Numbered from the stretch's first letter, positions 37,235-47,244 are shown. The stretch: DNA of 64,000 bases from Jeotgalibacillus aurantiacus (GCF_020595125.1 NZ_JACNMS010000002.1:682001-746000), one strand, 5' to 3'. The notes: a model not told the origin generated them from the letters alone. Program-made: numbers and translations.

Positions 37235-37682
37235 AATAGGATAGATCCTTAATGGAGAGACCCAGTTTTTTTAAAAGTTCAATCGCATGCTTCTGTTCTT
37301 CATCCGTCAATGCTGCCATTAACTCATGCAGGTTTTTTTCATGATCCGGAAAAATTTCCCTCATAAAACGATTTCCCTCTTCCGTCGTTTCAGCATAAGT
37401 GACCCGGCGGTCCTTTGGAGAAGCGATTCTTCTGATTAGCCCTTTTTTCTCTAATTTATCCACTACATACGTAATACTGCCACTCGCAATGAGGATTTTT
37501 CCTCCGATTTTCTGAAGTGGCTGTCTGCCTTTATGGTATAAAAGCTCCAATACGGCAAATTCAGTAGGATTCAGACCTTTCGCCTGAAAAAACTGGTTAC
37601 TCGATTCATTGATCGCCTTATATGCGCGTGAGAGCACGATAAAAAGCTTCAACGACTGTTTGTAATCCGTAGCTTCTGTCAT
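37233..37682 (-). CDS. MarR-family transcriptional regulator
   Basis: 149 residues with the MarR winged helix (about 35-105), including recognition region LIASGSITYVVDKLEKKGLIRR and the wing DRRVTYAE. Such proteins are dimeric repressors eased by small phenolic or oxidant ligands. It may be the orthologue of B. subtilis YkvE. It lies between the M3 peptidase and the phosphoesterase genes, which could be its targets, but no operator is evident. Confidence 0.87.
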   Translation of the reverse strand: MTEATDYKQSLKLFIVLSRAYKAINESSNQFFQAKGLNPTEFAVLELLYHKGRQPLQKIGGKILIASGSITYVVDKLEKKGLIRRIASPKDRRVTYAETTEEGNRFMREIFPDHEKNLHELMAALTDEEQKHAIELLKKLGLSIKDLSY

Positions 37683-37730
37683 TTTTGTCAGTCCTTTGTC
37701 TCATCTTCTTTTAAAGTATAGTCGGGCCTG

Positions 37731-38762
37731 TTAAAAGAAGTCAATAAAATCCTCAGGTGATGCCTTTTTTATCCAGTCAGACACCTTCGTTTTAATACCA
37801 ATGTCTTTTGAAACTTCAATTTCATTCATTAAACTTTCATTCAGCCATCTTCCTGCTTCAAGCTCCTGAAAATAAACGAGCTTTTCAATTACGGGATCAG
37901 GCGCATATTCTTCCATCGTAACGAGTTGCCCTGATGTTTGTTCAATTTTCCATGAGTTGCCCATTCTAGTCATCAGGATCGACACTTTACCTGCGTGATG
38001 TCCAAAAGCTCCAGGCTGAATCATCCATTTATCGTGGATTTTCTTACAGACCAGCTGATGCTGCCGCCCGGTCAGCATCACATCAATCCCTTCAATTGAT
38101 TGCGCGATCTCCAACCCCTGATCGACTGCACCGGATTTATGATCGCATGCTGCGTCATTCATTCCGCCATGATAGTTCAGAATGACAAGATCAGGCTTTT
38201 CTGTTTCATGTATAAAAGGAACCCAGCGTTTCACAGCGTCGAAAGCGTCTTCATAAAGTACATCATTTACGGTACATGGTTGATTCCCGCTTTCCCGGTA
38301 AGCTGTAATGCCAAGTATTGCGATCTTAACCCCTTTGATATTTTTGATCGTATAGGGAAAACCGAAATAAGGCTCCTTTGTCACTTTATGAACAACGTTT
38401 GCAGACAGCCATGGAAAAAAAGATCGGCTGACTGCCCTGCTCACGCATGATAAACCATAGTCAAAATCATGTTCACCTATAACTGCTCCATCGTATGCCA
38501 GATGGTTCATCACTGAAATAAGGGGATTTGGCATATAGTCGTTGAAATGAGCATAATGAAAAGCAAGCGGACTTCCCTGAAGCATATCTCCACTATCAAA
38601 AAGAAGAAGATCAGGATCTTTTTCTCTTTCCTTTTTGACAAATGAGCTGATTCTTGCCATTCCATGAGAAGATTCTTCAGAACCCCAAACGGTGGCATCT
38701 CTGACATGCCCATGAACATCACCCGTTTGAAGAATCACAATTTCAGTCTGATCTGCTTTCAA
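37731..38762 (-). CDS. 5'-nucleotidase-like metallophosphoesterase
   Basis: 343 residues. Metallophosphatase motifs in order: GDVHGH (14-19), FDSGDMLQGS near 57, GEHDFDYG near 95 (in place of GNHEFD), NYHGGMND near 196 and GRQHQL near 232. It lacks a signal peptide and the C-terminal nucleotidase domain, so it is a short cytosolic member of the UshA/YfkN group. Start TTG 38762, with GGAGGG seven nt upstream. The N-to-E change in the third motif could alter metal binding. Confidence 0.82.
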   Translation of the reverse strand: MKADQTEIVILQTGDVHGHVRDATVWGSEESSHGMARISSFVKKEREKDPDLLLFDSGDMLQGSPLAFHYAHFNDYMPNPLISVMNHLAYDGAVIGEHDFDYGLSCVSRAVSRSFFPWLSANVVHKVTKEPYFGFPYTIKNIKGVKIAILGITAYRESGNQPCTVNDVLYEDAFDAVKRWVPFIHETEKPDLVILNYHGGMNDAACDHKSGAVDQGLEIAQSIEGIDVMLTGRQHQLVCKKIHDKWMIQPGAFGHHAGKVSILMTRMGNSWKIEQTSGQLVTMEEYAPDPVIEKLVYFQELEAGRWLNESLMNEIEVSKDIGIKTKVSDWIKKASPEDFIDFF

Positions 38763-38803
38763 TCCTGATCCCTCCTCTTCATATCGGCGTTAGGCTCTGA
38801 AAA

Positions 38804-39988
38804 TCATTTTACAGGAGAAAAAATACCGAGTTGTTGAATCCTTTTTGCTGCTTCTTTAATTCTTTCCTCAGTCGCCAGCAGGGCAACCCTCACATATCCT
38901 TCACCAGCTTCACCAAACCCTACACCAGGTGCTACTGCAACGTTGGCATGCTCCAGCAGATAATCACTGAATGACTCAGAAGTAAAACCTTCAGGTACTT
39001 TAAACCAGGCAAAAAAAGAACCCTTTGGTGCTGTGACATCCCAGCCAGCTTCTGTGAAAGCCTGTACCATGACATTTCTTCTGCTCTCATAGATATCAGA
39101 CAAATCAAGAGCAGGTTCATAAGAAGCAATCAGTGCCTCTTCAGCCGCTTCCTGTACAGCACCAAATAAACTGACATGCAGATGGTCCTGCAGAACATTG
39201 ATGGCCTCAATAACTGAAGGATTACCTACGGCAAAACCAACCCGCCAGCCAGCCATATTAAAGGTCTTTGACAGCGTGTAAATTTCGAGACCATTTTCCT
39301 TTGCTCCTTTAACCTGCAGAAAACTCGGCGGTCTAACCCCATCAAAACCGATCGATCCATAAGCAAAATCATGAACGATACAAATGTTATGCTTTTCTGC
39401 AAACGCAATGGTTTCCTTGAAAAATGACTCATCAGCGGTTGCGCCTGTTGGATTATTAGGATAATTAATAAAAAGTAAACGGGCTTTATCTGCAATATGT
39501 GCAGGAATTTTGCTGTAATCCGGTAGAAATTGATTCTCTTCCAATAAAGGCATCATATGCATTTCAGCTTCCGCAAGAGATACCCCTGACCAGTAATCCG
39601 GATAACCCGGATCCGGAACAAGTACGATGTCACCTGGATTCGCAAGGCATTGCGGCAACTCCACAAGGCCAGCCTTGCCACCAAATAAAACAGCCACTTC
39701 TGTTTCAGGATCAATTGAAACCCCATACTCTCTTTTATAAAAATCTGCAACAGCCTGATGGATGTATGGCATTCCCCTGAATGGTGAGTACTTGTGGTTC
39801 AAAGGGTTTTCAGCGGCTTTCTGAAGTCTTTGTACGATATGATCCGGTGTTGGAAGATCCGGATTCCCCTGGCCAAGATTAATTATATCGTGCCCATCCT
39901 GGACCTTTTTTGCGACCTTAGAGGAAAGCTTAGCAAAAAATTGTTCAGGTAACTGATGAATTCGTGATGCTTTTTCAAATTTCTTCAC
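38804..39988 (-). CDS. mtnE: Aminotransferase MtnE (methionine salvage)
   Basis: 394-residue PLP aminotransferase. NLGQGNPDLPTP near 35, NYPNNPTG near 175, Asp in VHDFAYGSIGFDG, Schiff-base Lys in YTLSKTFNMAGWR near 240, Arg in GYVRVALL. The sequence follows B. subtilis MtnE, which converts ketomethylthiobutyrate to methionine. Start GTG 39988, with GGAGTG five nt upstream; the longer frame runs through the divergent mtnU. None of the other mtn genes lies in the window. Confidence 0.87.
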   Translation of the reverse strand: MKKFEKASRIHQLPEQFFAKLSSKVAKKVQDGHDIINLGQGNPDLPTPDHIVQRLQKAAENPLNHKYSPFRGMPYIHQAVADFYKREYGVSIDPETEVAVLFGGKAGLVELPQCLANPGDIVLVPDPGYPDYWSGVSLAEAEMHMMPLLEENQFLPDYSKIPAHIADKARLLFINYPNNPTGATADESFFKETIAFAEKHNICIVHDFAYGSIGFDGVRPPSFLQVKGAKENGLEIYTLSKTFNMAGWRVGFAVGNPSVIEAINVLQDHLHVSLFGAVQEAAEEALIASYEPALDLSDIYESRRNVMVQAFTEAGWDVTAPKGSFFAWFKVPEGFTSESFSDYLLEHANVAVAPGVGFGEAGEGYVRVALLATEERIKEAAKRIQQLGIFSPVK

Positions 39989-40072
39989 AATGACACTCCT
40001 ATCCACTTTCCAATCTTTGCTGTAAATGTTATAACGGAAAAGTGCGAATGTAAAGATTATTATGGAAAGCGG

Positions 40073-40858
40073 GTGGACATTATTAACATTGCCATTTTTC
40101 AAATGGATATCGCGTTTGGAAATCCTGAAAAAAATTACGAAAAAGTGAACGAGTGGATGAAAAAAATAAATCCGGATGAGACAGATACCATCGTTCTTCC
40201 GGAGCTTTGGACAACCGGATATGACCTTACTAGACTAGATGAAATCAGTGATAAAGATGGAAAACGAACTACAGCATTTCTGCAGAATCTTGCTAAATCC
40301 TACCGCGTTAATATAATTGGAGGCTCCTATGCCAAACAGACGGACGAGGGGATTTTCAATACAATGGTCGTGGTGGACAAAGAAGGAGTGATCATTCACG
40401 AGTACAGTAAGCTTCATCTGTTCAAACTAATGAATGAGCATCATTTCCTGCAGCCGGGAAATGATGAACCGGGATTTATAATGGATAACACTCATTTTGC
40501 CGGTTTTATTTGTTATGACATACGATTCCCTGAATGGATCAGAAAACCCGTATTATCCGGAGCCAAAGTGATCGTCGTAAGTGCAGAATGGCCTGCTCCA
40601 AGAATTGACCACTGGTTAACTCTTCTTAAAGCACGAGCCATCGAAAACCAATCATATGTTGTCGCGTGTAACAGGGTTGGCTCAGATCACGAAAATGTTT
40701 TTGGCGGTCGTTCTATAGTGATTGATCCATGGGGAAAAGAAATCGTGACCGGATCAGATCAGGAAGATATTTTATACGCGCGGATTGATCTGGAAGTATC
40801 ACAGGAAGTCCGCAACAGGATTCCCGTTTTTGAAGATCGCAGACCTGATTTTTATTAA
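40073..40858 (+). CDS. mtnU: Carbon-nitrogen hydrolase MtnU
   Basis: 261-residue nitrilase-superfamily amidase. The catalytic triad shows as Glu in LPELWTTGYDL near 44, Lys in YSKLHLF near 110 and Cys in GFICYDIRFPEW near 145. MtnU-type enzymes hydrolyse alpha-ketoglutaramate or ketosuccinamate left by glutamine-using transaminases, which fits the divergent mtnE. GTG start at 40073; the ribosome site (GGAAAG) is weak. Confidence 0.85.
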   Translation: MDIINIAIFQMDIAFGNPEKNYEKVNEWMKKINPDETDTIVLPELWTTGYDLTRLDEISDKDGKRTTAFLQNLAKSYRVNIIGGSYAKQTDEGIFNTMVVVDKEGVIIHEYSKLHLFKLMNEHHFLQPGNDEPGFIMDNTHFAGFICYDIRFPEWIRKPVLSGAKVIVVSAEWPAPRIDHWLTLLKARAIENQSYVVACNRVGSDHENVFGGRSIVIDPWGKEIVTGSDQEDILYARIDLEVSQEVRNRIPVFEDRRPDFY

Positions 40859-40871
40859 ATTGCATATAACC

Positions 40872-40908
40872 GAAAAGTGGAATGATCAAATGAATCATTC
40901 CACTTTTT
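40872..40908. terminator. Bidirectional terminator between mtnU and the kinase gene
   Basis: AAAAGTGGAATGATT-type 14-bp stem with a short loop and flanking A/T runs, between convergent genes. Confidence 0.88.
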
Positions 40909-40910
40909 TA

Positions 40911-42323
40911 TCAGACATCCAACGGAAAAGTTAAACGGAACTCAGTCCCTTCCCCTTCCTTACTCCTGACATCTACATAGCCGCTATGCTCTTCAATAAT
41001 TTTAAAGCTTACTGGCAATCCAAGACCTGTACCATGCTCTTTTGTTGTATAAAAAGGTTCATTTAGCTTGCTTAGTTTTTCTTCCGGTATGCCACAGCCA
41101 TTATCCCGCACCATCACGATCACCTGATCTTGATCCTCTTCAATATGGATTTCAATAAATCCTTTTTCTTCAATCGCTTCAATACCATTTTTGATCAGAT
41201 TAATCACAACCTGTTTCAAACGGTGAGGATCCCCTTTTACGAAAGCGTTTTCACAACAGGAAAGCATATTAATTTCAATATCATGCATGACAGCTTGCGG
41301 CTTCATTAATTCAGCCGATTCCTGTAATACATGAGATAAATTAAAACGTACGTTCTTGCTATCTTTTGGTTTAGCGAGCATTAGAAATTCAGTCATGATC
41401 GATTCAATACGCTGGAGTTCCGATGTAATTACATTAAAATACATCGAATGTTCCGTTTTTAGAGCCGCTTCAAGTAACTGGATAAACCCTTTTAATGAAG
41501 TCATAGGATTTCTGATTTCATGAGCAATACCTGCTGCCAGCTGACCGACGACTTTCAATGTATCATTTCTGTCCACCTGATTTAAAATACTGATGATGCC
41601 TGTTATGTCTCGCATCACGTATAAATCATATTGCTGATAAATGTGCTCAACTCTGCTGACTTCATAGAAATTATCATTCAGTGTTATGACTCTTGTCGAT
41701 AATCCGTTTGGCCGATACATATCCTGCTGTTGTTTAAAACGTTTGGTACTGATAGAATGATGATGTTTTTCAAGCATACTTTGCAAATCAAAAGCATCTT
41801 TATCCTGTTGAGTATAAATGCGAAAAAGTTTTTCAGCGAATCTGTTTACCTTTACAATCTTATGCTGTTTATTCACGACTAATAAACCGTGAACTGCCTT
41901 ATCAAATATATTTGCAAGTGCTTCCTGCTCAGCAAAATCAAAAGCTGTTCCCTTTTCCAGGATCAGCATATTCACATTTTGAAATTGCAGTGGGACAAAA
42001 GAAAACTTGATCAGCAAATCTTCTTTACCATCCCTTTGGATATTCAGATGATAGTCACTTTCTTTCAGCTGGTTTACACTGTTCCTCAGCCATGCTGTGC
42101 TTTTTGTATCCATTAATTGGAACAGGTTTTGACCCTGTGCCCAATAATCTGCAAATTCATGTTTAGTGCTCGAATTTACAAAAAGAATATTTCCTTTTTG
42201 ATTAAAAAGAATGGCACTTTCTTTCATATGGTGTAAAATCGTCTTGGCGATTGAAAGTTCATTCCCGTTATTCAGGAGGCTTTGATCAGATTCCTGCTGA
42301 TCTATTCTTTTGGATAATCGCAT
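40911..42323 (-). CDS. PAS sensor histidine kinase (KinE-like, sporulation-type)
   Basis: 470 residues, no membrane helices. Two PAS-like regions (about 25-125 and 135-235), a HisKA domain with the phosphorylated His in AAGIAHEIRNPMTSLKGF near 270, and an ATPase domain with N-box VVINLIKNGIEAI, G1 DNGCGI and G2 GTGLGLPVS. The H-box and ATPase resemble the orphan kinases KinA-KinE that feed the Spo0F phosphorelay. No response regulator gene is adjacent, and kinE lies close to mtn genes in B. subtilis, so a KinE role is likely but unproven. Confidence 0.82.
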   Translation of the reverse strand: MRLSKRIDQQESDQSLLNNGNELSIAKTILHHMKESAILFNQKGNILFVNSSTKHEFADYWAQGQNLFQLMDTKSTAWLRNSVNQLKESDYHLNIQRDGKEDLLIKFSFVPLQFQNVNMLILEKGTAFDFAEQEALANIFDKAVHGLLVVNKQHKIVKVNRFAEKLFRIYTQQDKDAFDLQSMLEKHHHSISTKRFKQQQDMYRPNGLSTRVITLNDNFYEVSRVEHIYQQYDLYVMRDITGIISILNQVDRNDTLKVVGQLAAGIAHEIRNPMTSLKGFIQLLEAALKTEHSMYFNVITSELQRIESIMTEFLMLAKPKDSKNVRFNLSHVLQESAELMKPQAVMHDIEINMLSCCENAFVKGDPHRLKQVVINLIKNGIEAIEEKGFIEIHIEEDQDQVIVMVRDNGCGIPEEKLSKLNEPFYTTKEHGTGLGLPVSFKIIEEHSGYVDVRSKEGEGTEFRLTFPLDV

Positions 42324-42446
42324 TTTAATCCCTCATTTTCCTTAAAGATACTATCCTGATTAGGATTTATGCCAATTTCACCAGATTTATTCTTATGGTA
42401 AACGGGTAATGAAACAAAATGACAAGCAAAAAAGAGTGGTGATTAT

Positions 42447-43469
42447 ATGTCCAGTCGTGATTATTTTTTTGATAATGCTAAGTTTTTATTAATATTTCTT
42501 GTCGTGTTTGGTCACGCTATCCAAAGTATTACGCAGGAGGACCCTCTTTTAATGGGGGTTTACCAGACAATTTACTTTTTTCACATGCCGGCATTCATTC
42601 TGATTGCAGGCTATTTTGCAAAGGGCGTTTATAAAAGCGGTCTTCTTTTCAAGCTGTTTAAAAAGCTGATTATTCCATACCTCATTTTTCAGGTGATCTA
42701 TTCTGTTTACTACTATTTCCTGAGAAATGAGCAAAACCTTGAAATTGACCCGCTTAACCCCGAATGGTCACTGTGGTTTCTCATCAGTATGTTTTTTTGG
42801 AGTTTGCTTTTATTACTGTTTAATCATGTACTGAAGCTCAAACCAAAAGCAGCTATGCTGATCAGTATTGGAATTGGACTTTTGATCGGGTTTGTAAACG
42901 ATTATTCTTCGGTTCTGAGTTTATCAAGGACATTTGTATTTTTCCCATTTTTCCTTGCCGGATTTTACCTGGACCGATCATTTTTCACACGGATCAAATC
43001 AAGAAATTTAAAGCTCGTTTCTGCTTTTTCTCTTATTATCGCATTTTTATTTATGATTGTTCTTCCGGAGTTTAGCAGTAAGTGGCTGTTCGGCTCCCAT
43101 TCCTACGAAGACCTTGGTATGCCGGTTGAAACGAGCCCGTTGCTGAGATTAAGTATATATGCAATGAGCTTTTATTTAACAGCAGCTTTCTTTTCACTGG
43201 CACCGGAATCAAAAACCTTTTTTACAAAGTGGGGAGTTAATACGCTCTACGTTTACCTCTTCCACGGCTTTATTATTCAATTGTACAGGGAAAGCGGGAT
43301 CGATTTAATTGTAAATCCATATATGTCCCTTTTCATCATCCTCACTGCATCCATTGCTCTGACGATCATTCTGTCCTCAAAATGGGTGGCGGCAATCAGC
43401 CAGCCGATCGTAGAGCTTAGGGCAGCAAAAGCGCGAAAACTTTTAGTTAAAAAGCCTGATGTGAAATAG
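42447..43469 (+). CDS. Acyltransferase-3 family membrane protein (YkrP-like)
   Basis: 340 residues with about ten membrane helices. Acyltransferase-3 signature YFFDNAKFLLIFLVVFGHAI near 5-25, with the conserved His in FGHA, and FHMPAFILIAGYF near 50. These proteins O-acylate sugars in the cell envelope, usually with acetyl groups; the acceptor is unknown. The position beside a KinE-like kinase suggests B. subtilis ykrP. It ends in its own terminator. Confidence 0.82.
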   Translation: MSSRDYFFDNAKFLLIFLVVFGHAIQSITQEDPLLMGVYQTIYFFHMPAFILIAGYFAKGVYKSGLLFKLFKKLIIPYLIFQVIYSVYYYFLRNEQNLEIDPLNPEWSLWFLISMFFWSLLLLLFNHVLKLKPKAAMLISIGIGLLIGFVNDYSSVLSLSRTFVFFPFFLAGFYLDRSFFTRIKSRNLKLVSAFSLIIAFLFMIVLPEFSSKWLFGSHSYEDLGMPVETSPLLRLSIYAMSFYLTAAFFSLAPESKTFFTKWGVNTLYVYLFHGFIIQLYRESGIDLIVNPYMSLFIILTASIALTIILSSKWVAAISQPIVELRAAKARKLLVKKPDVK

Positions 43470-43499
43470 CGGCATAATAAGCCGCTATTCACATTTTTT
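43459..43499 (+). terminator. Terminator of the acyltransferase gene
   Basis: ATGTGAAATAGCGGC pairs with GCCGCTATTCACAT (one bulge), then TTTTTT. The left arm overlaps the last codons and stop. Confidence 0.85.
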
Positions 43500-43637
43500 C
43501 CTATTTTAACATCAGATGAGGAAAAAATAAACAGTCATTAACAAAATATTCATTATAAAGAACGATCCACCCTCCCATTGTCCCCAAAGCACTCCTCGTG
43601 TAAAATAAGAGCGTATTGCCAAAAAAGGAGTCTTCAA

Positions 43638-45359
43638 ATGAAAATTGTACTATCCACATTAAATGCTAAATATATTCACACCAACCTTGCCATCCGATAC
43701 TTAAAAAGCTATTCCAAAGATTATCCTATTCAGCTGAAAGAATATACGATAAAAGATCCCCTGATTAATATCGTTTCAGACCTGTATTCAGAAAAGCCCG
43801 ATATTCTCGGCTTCAGCTGTTATATATGGAATATCGAAGAAACGATTCAGGTTATTGAAATGTGCAGAAAAATCTCACCTGAAACAAAAATCATCATTGG
43901 CGGTCCTGAAGTTTCCTATGACGTTCCCTACTGGTTAAAACGTCTTGACGATAAAATTGATTACATTGCAGTTGGTGAAGGTGAAGAGACTTTTAATCAA
44001 TTGCTCGATCACTTTCACGGTAAGTTGACACTTGATGAGGTAAATGGCATTGCTTACCTTAAAGACGGTAAGGTAAAAGTTCATCCTCAAACCAATAAAA
44101 TCAATCTGAAGGAACTTCCATCTCCATTCAGGTTCGAAGAGGATCTTCCTCATTTATCAAAAAGGATTACGTATATAGAAACGAGCAGAGGCTGTCCATT
44201 CCAGTGCCAGTTCTGTTTATCATCAATCGAAGTCGGCGTACGCTATTTTGATCGTGAAGCGATGAAGGAAGAGATTCGTTTTCTTATGGATAATGGGGCA
44301 AAAATCATTAAGTTTGTCGATCGGACTTTTAACATCAGCAGGAGCTATGCACTTGAAATGTTTGATTTCCTGATCAAAGAACACCTTCCCGGAACTGTAT
44401 TTCAATTTGAAATCACAGCAGACATTATGCGGCCTGAAGTGATTCAATACCTTAATGATCATGCTCCAAACGGTCTTTTCCGGTTTGAAATTGGCGTACA
44501 ATCAACGAACGATGAAACAAATGAACTTGTAAAACGAAAACAGAATTTCGAAAAACTGAAAAGAACCGTTACCATGGTTCGGGATGGCGGGAAAATTGAT
44601 CAGCACCTTGACTTAATCGCCGGCTTACCGGAAGAGGATTATCATTCTTTTAAAAAGACCTTTAACGATGTATTTGCTATGAAACCCGAAGAGCTTCAGC
44701 TGGGATTTTTGAAAATGCTTCGAGGGACTGGTCTGCGAATTAATGCAGCTAACCACGATTACGTTTATATGGACCATGCGCCTTACGAAATTCTAAAAAA
44801 TAACTGTCTGTCGTTTGATGATATGATCAGAATTAAACACGTTGAAGACGTGCTCGAGAAGTACTGGAATGATCACAGAATGGATCAGACGATTCATTAC
44901 CTTACATCAGAAGTATTCGATACGCCTTTTGATTTCTTTCAGGATTTCGGGACGTTCTGGGATCGTCAGGGCTGGGCCAGAATTGGACATCAGCTGGAGG
45001 ATCTCTTCATCAGACTTCACACATTCCTGAAAACAGCTAAACCTGATGCCGTCCCGTATGCTGAGCATCTGATGAAAAAAGATTATCTGATGAACCAAAA
45101 ACAAAAGCCACGTAAAGCATGGTGGGTTAAAAATGAAAATGATGAGTGGCAAAAAGAACTGTACGGTCTATTATTCAATCAACCGTCAATCGCGGGTTCA
45201 GAGTTCGAAAAATTAAACCTGAGTCAAAAAGATCTTCATAAACATACCGTACTTGAAAAAGGTTTTAATGACCGTTACATTCTTGCTTACTACCCGCCTC
45301 AGGGTTCACCTGAAATGTATGATTTTGACCATGATGGTATAAAACTTAAAACCACTTAA
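43638..45359 (+). CDS. B12-binding-domain radical SAM protein (DUF4080)
   Basis: 573 residues. An N-terminal cobalamin-binding-like domain (about 1-145, with GFSCYIWNIEE and IIGGPEVSYD) is followed by a radical SAM core with the cluster cysteines C186, C190 and C193 in SRGCPFQCQFCLSS. A C-terminal region of about 200 residues belongs to the DUF4080 type. The DxHxxG lower ligand motif is not present, so any cobalamin would bind base-off/His-off or not at all. Reaction unknown. I set the start at ATG 43638 behind AAAGGAG; upstream codons lack a site. Confidence 0.85.
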   Translation: MKIVLSTLNAKYIHTNLAIRYLKSYSKDYPIQLKEYTIKDPLINIVSDLYSEKPDILGFSCYIWNIEETIQVIEMCRKISPETKIIIGGPEVSYDVPYWLKRLDDKIDYIAVGEGEETFNQLLDHFHGKLTLDEVNGIAYLKDGKVKVHPQTNKINLKELPSPFRFEEDLPHLSKRITYIETSRGCPFQCQFCLSSIEVGVRYFDREAMKEEIRFLMDNGAKIIKFVDRTFNISRSYALEMFDFLIKEHLPGTVFQFEITADIMRPEVIQYLNDHAPNGLFRFEIGVQSTNDETNELVKRKQNFEKLKRTVTMVRDGGKIDQHLDLIAGLPEEDYHSFKKTFNDVFAMKPEELQLGFLKMLRGTGLRINAANHDYVYMDHAPYEILKNNCLSFDDMIRIKHVEDVLEKYWNDHRMDQTIHYLTSEVFDTPFDFFQDFGTFWDRQGWARIGHQLEDLFIRLHTFLKTAKPDAVPYAEHLMKKDYLMNQKQKPRKAWWVKNENDEWQKELYGLLFNQPSIAGSEFEKLNLSQKDLHKHTVLEKGFNDRYILAYYPPQGSPEMYDFDHDGIKLKTT

Positions 45360-45484
45360 TTATTTTTAACGGGGTGAGACAAAATATTGTTTCATCCCTT
45401 TTTAATTTCAGTTTAAAACGCTCACATTTTTCATTTTAGTCAATTGGTCTGTTATAAGAAATTATCCTTAGTAATACTAAAAAA

Positions 45485-45599
45485 GTGCAGGCGACATCCG
45501 TAGACTCCTGCGGCAGAGAAGCGACAGGTGAGACAGCGTAGTGCGTAGCACTAGCTGGCTCACCGCGCGGCCGCGGAAAGCGAAGGATGTCGCCTGCAC
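45485..45599 (+). repeat. Structured intergenic repeat, subtype A (copy 8)
   Basis: 115 bp with perfect arms (GTGCAGGCGACATCC and complement). P2 CTGCGGC/GCCGCGG, P3 GGTGAG/CTCACC plus CAGC/GCTG, tip AGTGC-GTA-GCACT. It is the least degraded subtype A copy, between the convergent radical SAM and ktrD genes. Confidence 0.93.
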
Positions 45600-45619
45600 G
45601 ATTATAAAAACTTTAAAAG

Positions 45620-46969
45620 TTACCCAATAATAACCCGCTCTTTTGGATAATGGAATTTCTCTTTCTTGTTGTTTCCACCAATCATAAAGAGGAAAGAAAT
45701 CAGCCCAACGCGTCCTACAAACATCAGTATCATTAAAATAATTTTACTTGGAGTAGATAAGGATGGTGTAATCCCCATTGACATACCTGAAGTTCCGAAA
45801 GCGGAAGTAACCTCAAAAATAACAGAGATCAGACTTTGTTGTTCAAAAATCATGATAAGCAGTATGGACAGCATCGACATAGTGGTTGCCAAAATAATAA
45901 CAACATATGATCTGAAAACATCAATTAGATGTATTTCACGGCCAAAAACCTGAATCTGCTCTCTGCCTCTTGAAAAATTAATTAAAAATAAAACAGCAAT
46001 CGCAAGTGTTGTGGTTCGAATTCCCCCACCAACTGAGCTCGGCGATGCTCCAATAAACATTAAAAGACTTAAAACAAGTTGAGTAGGCTCTGAAAAAGTG
46101 CTCACATCGAGTGTTGTAAGTCCACCGGACCTCGTAGAAACTGAATGAAATAATGAGTAGAAAAAAGCTTCATGCCAGCTGACATCTGCAAATCGTTGAT
46201 TGTATTCTATAACAAAAATCAGCACTGTTCCCACGACCATTAAAATACCAAACGTTAATGTCGTAAGTTTGGTAAATAGTGAAAACCTGAAATGCCCGGA
46301 TTTGTTCGCCAAAAACTGTTTTAATTCAATTAAAACAGGAAAGCCGATCGCACCAAGGATAATAAGGAAAATGGTAATAATCTGAACAAAATAATCGTTT
46401 GCATATGGAATCAATGATTGTCCGGTTATATCAAATCCCCCGTTTGTAGTCGCTGAAACAGAAGCAAACAGTCCATGAAGAAGTGCCTCTCTCCATGTAT
46501 CATAAAACTGGGTAAAATAAACACTCAGGAATAAAGCCCCTATTATTTCAATCAGGAGAAGAATTTTAATAATTTCAATAATCAGCTTTACAACTCCTGA
46601 TAAATTGTACTGATTATGGTCCACCATGATCAGCTGTCTTTCCCTCAGACCTATTCTCTTCCCAATCAGAAGCCAGACGAAGGTCCCGAGAGACATAATC
46701 CCAATCCCCCCCAACTGGAGGATCAGCATCACCATGACAATGCCAAATACCGTATATTCTTCGGAAATAGAAATAACTGTCAAACCAGTTACACTAACCG
46801 CACTGACTGCAGTAAATAATGAATCAATAAGCGAAACTTCCTGTCCCGGCTTATGTACACCCGGTAACCTTAATAAAGCAAACGACAAACTGATCGCAAA
46901 AAAGTAATATGCTACTATTAACTGAGCAGGCTTTAGCATTCTGATTCTGTTTTTAAACCTTTGCCACAT
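45620..46969 (-). CDS. ktrD: Ktr potassium uptake membrane subunit
   Basis: 449 residues. Four M1-P-M2 repeats typical of TrkH/KtrB channels, with selectivity loops containing SVTGL, TTNGGFD, STRSGGL and FGTSGMS. It forms the K+-translocating dimer gated by a KtrA/KtrC-type nucleotide-binding subunit, which is not encoded here. That isolation, and the closeness to sigI-rsgI, favour KtrD over KtrB. No c-di-AMP (ydaO-type) riboswitch is visible in the 276-bp gap upstream. ATG with AAAGGAC. Confidence 0.85.
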   Translation of the reverse strand: MWQRFKNRIRMLKPAQLIVAYYFFAISLSFALLRLPGVHKPGQEVSLIDSLFTAVSAVSVTGLTVISISEEYTVFGIVMVMLILQLGGIGIMSLGTFVWLLIGKRIGLRERQLIMVDHNQYNLSGVVKLIIEIIKILLLIEIIGALFLSVYFTQFYDTWREALLHGLFASVSATTNGGFDITGQSLIPYANDYFVQIITIFLIILGAIGFPVLIELKQFLANKSGHFRFSLFTKLTTLTFGILMVVGTVLIFVIEYNQRFADVSWHEAFFYSLFHSVSTRSGGLTTLDVSTFSEPTQLVLSLLMFIGASPSSVGGGIRTTTLAIAVLFLINFSRGREQIQVFGREIHLIDVFRSYVVIILATTMSMLSILLIMIFEQQSLISVIFEVTSAFGTSGMSMGITPSLSTPSKIILMILMFVGRVGLISFLFMIGGNNKKEKFHYPKERVIIG

Positions 46970-47187
46970 AATATAAGTCCTTTCTGAAACACAATAATTA
47001 AGTAACTGATCATTTTCTATATCATGGTCTTACTGAACAGCAGTCAATCCCGTTAAATCTCATGTTGTTCACTCTTTCCTACAGGATCAAAGAATACCGT
47101 AAAATCTATACTTAAGCTTATCTGATTTTCACCGGTTTTGAAATGATTTTTCCATGTAGTTTTTCTGAACAACGTAATTCAATAAAA

Positions 47188-47229
47188 AGAAACCGGTATC
47201 CACAGTTTTTAATGTGAATACCGGTTTCC
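47188..47229 (-). terminator. Terminator of sigI-rsgI
   Basis: GAAACCGGTATCCACA / TGTGAATACCGGTTTC (one mismatch), T-rich tail on the minus strand, 16 bp after the rsgI stop. Confidence 0.88.
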
Positions 47230-47244
47230 CAATTAACGATGATT

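Noticed and set aside
39989-40072. SAM riboswitch for mtnE/mtnU
   Set aside because: The divergent gap is about 84 bp, too short for an S-box plus terminator, and shows no such motifs.
46970-47187. Possible c-di-AMP riboswitch upstream of ktrD
   Set aside because: I could not find the conserved ydaO-type segments; the gap shows only A/T-rich promoter-like sequence.
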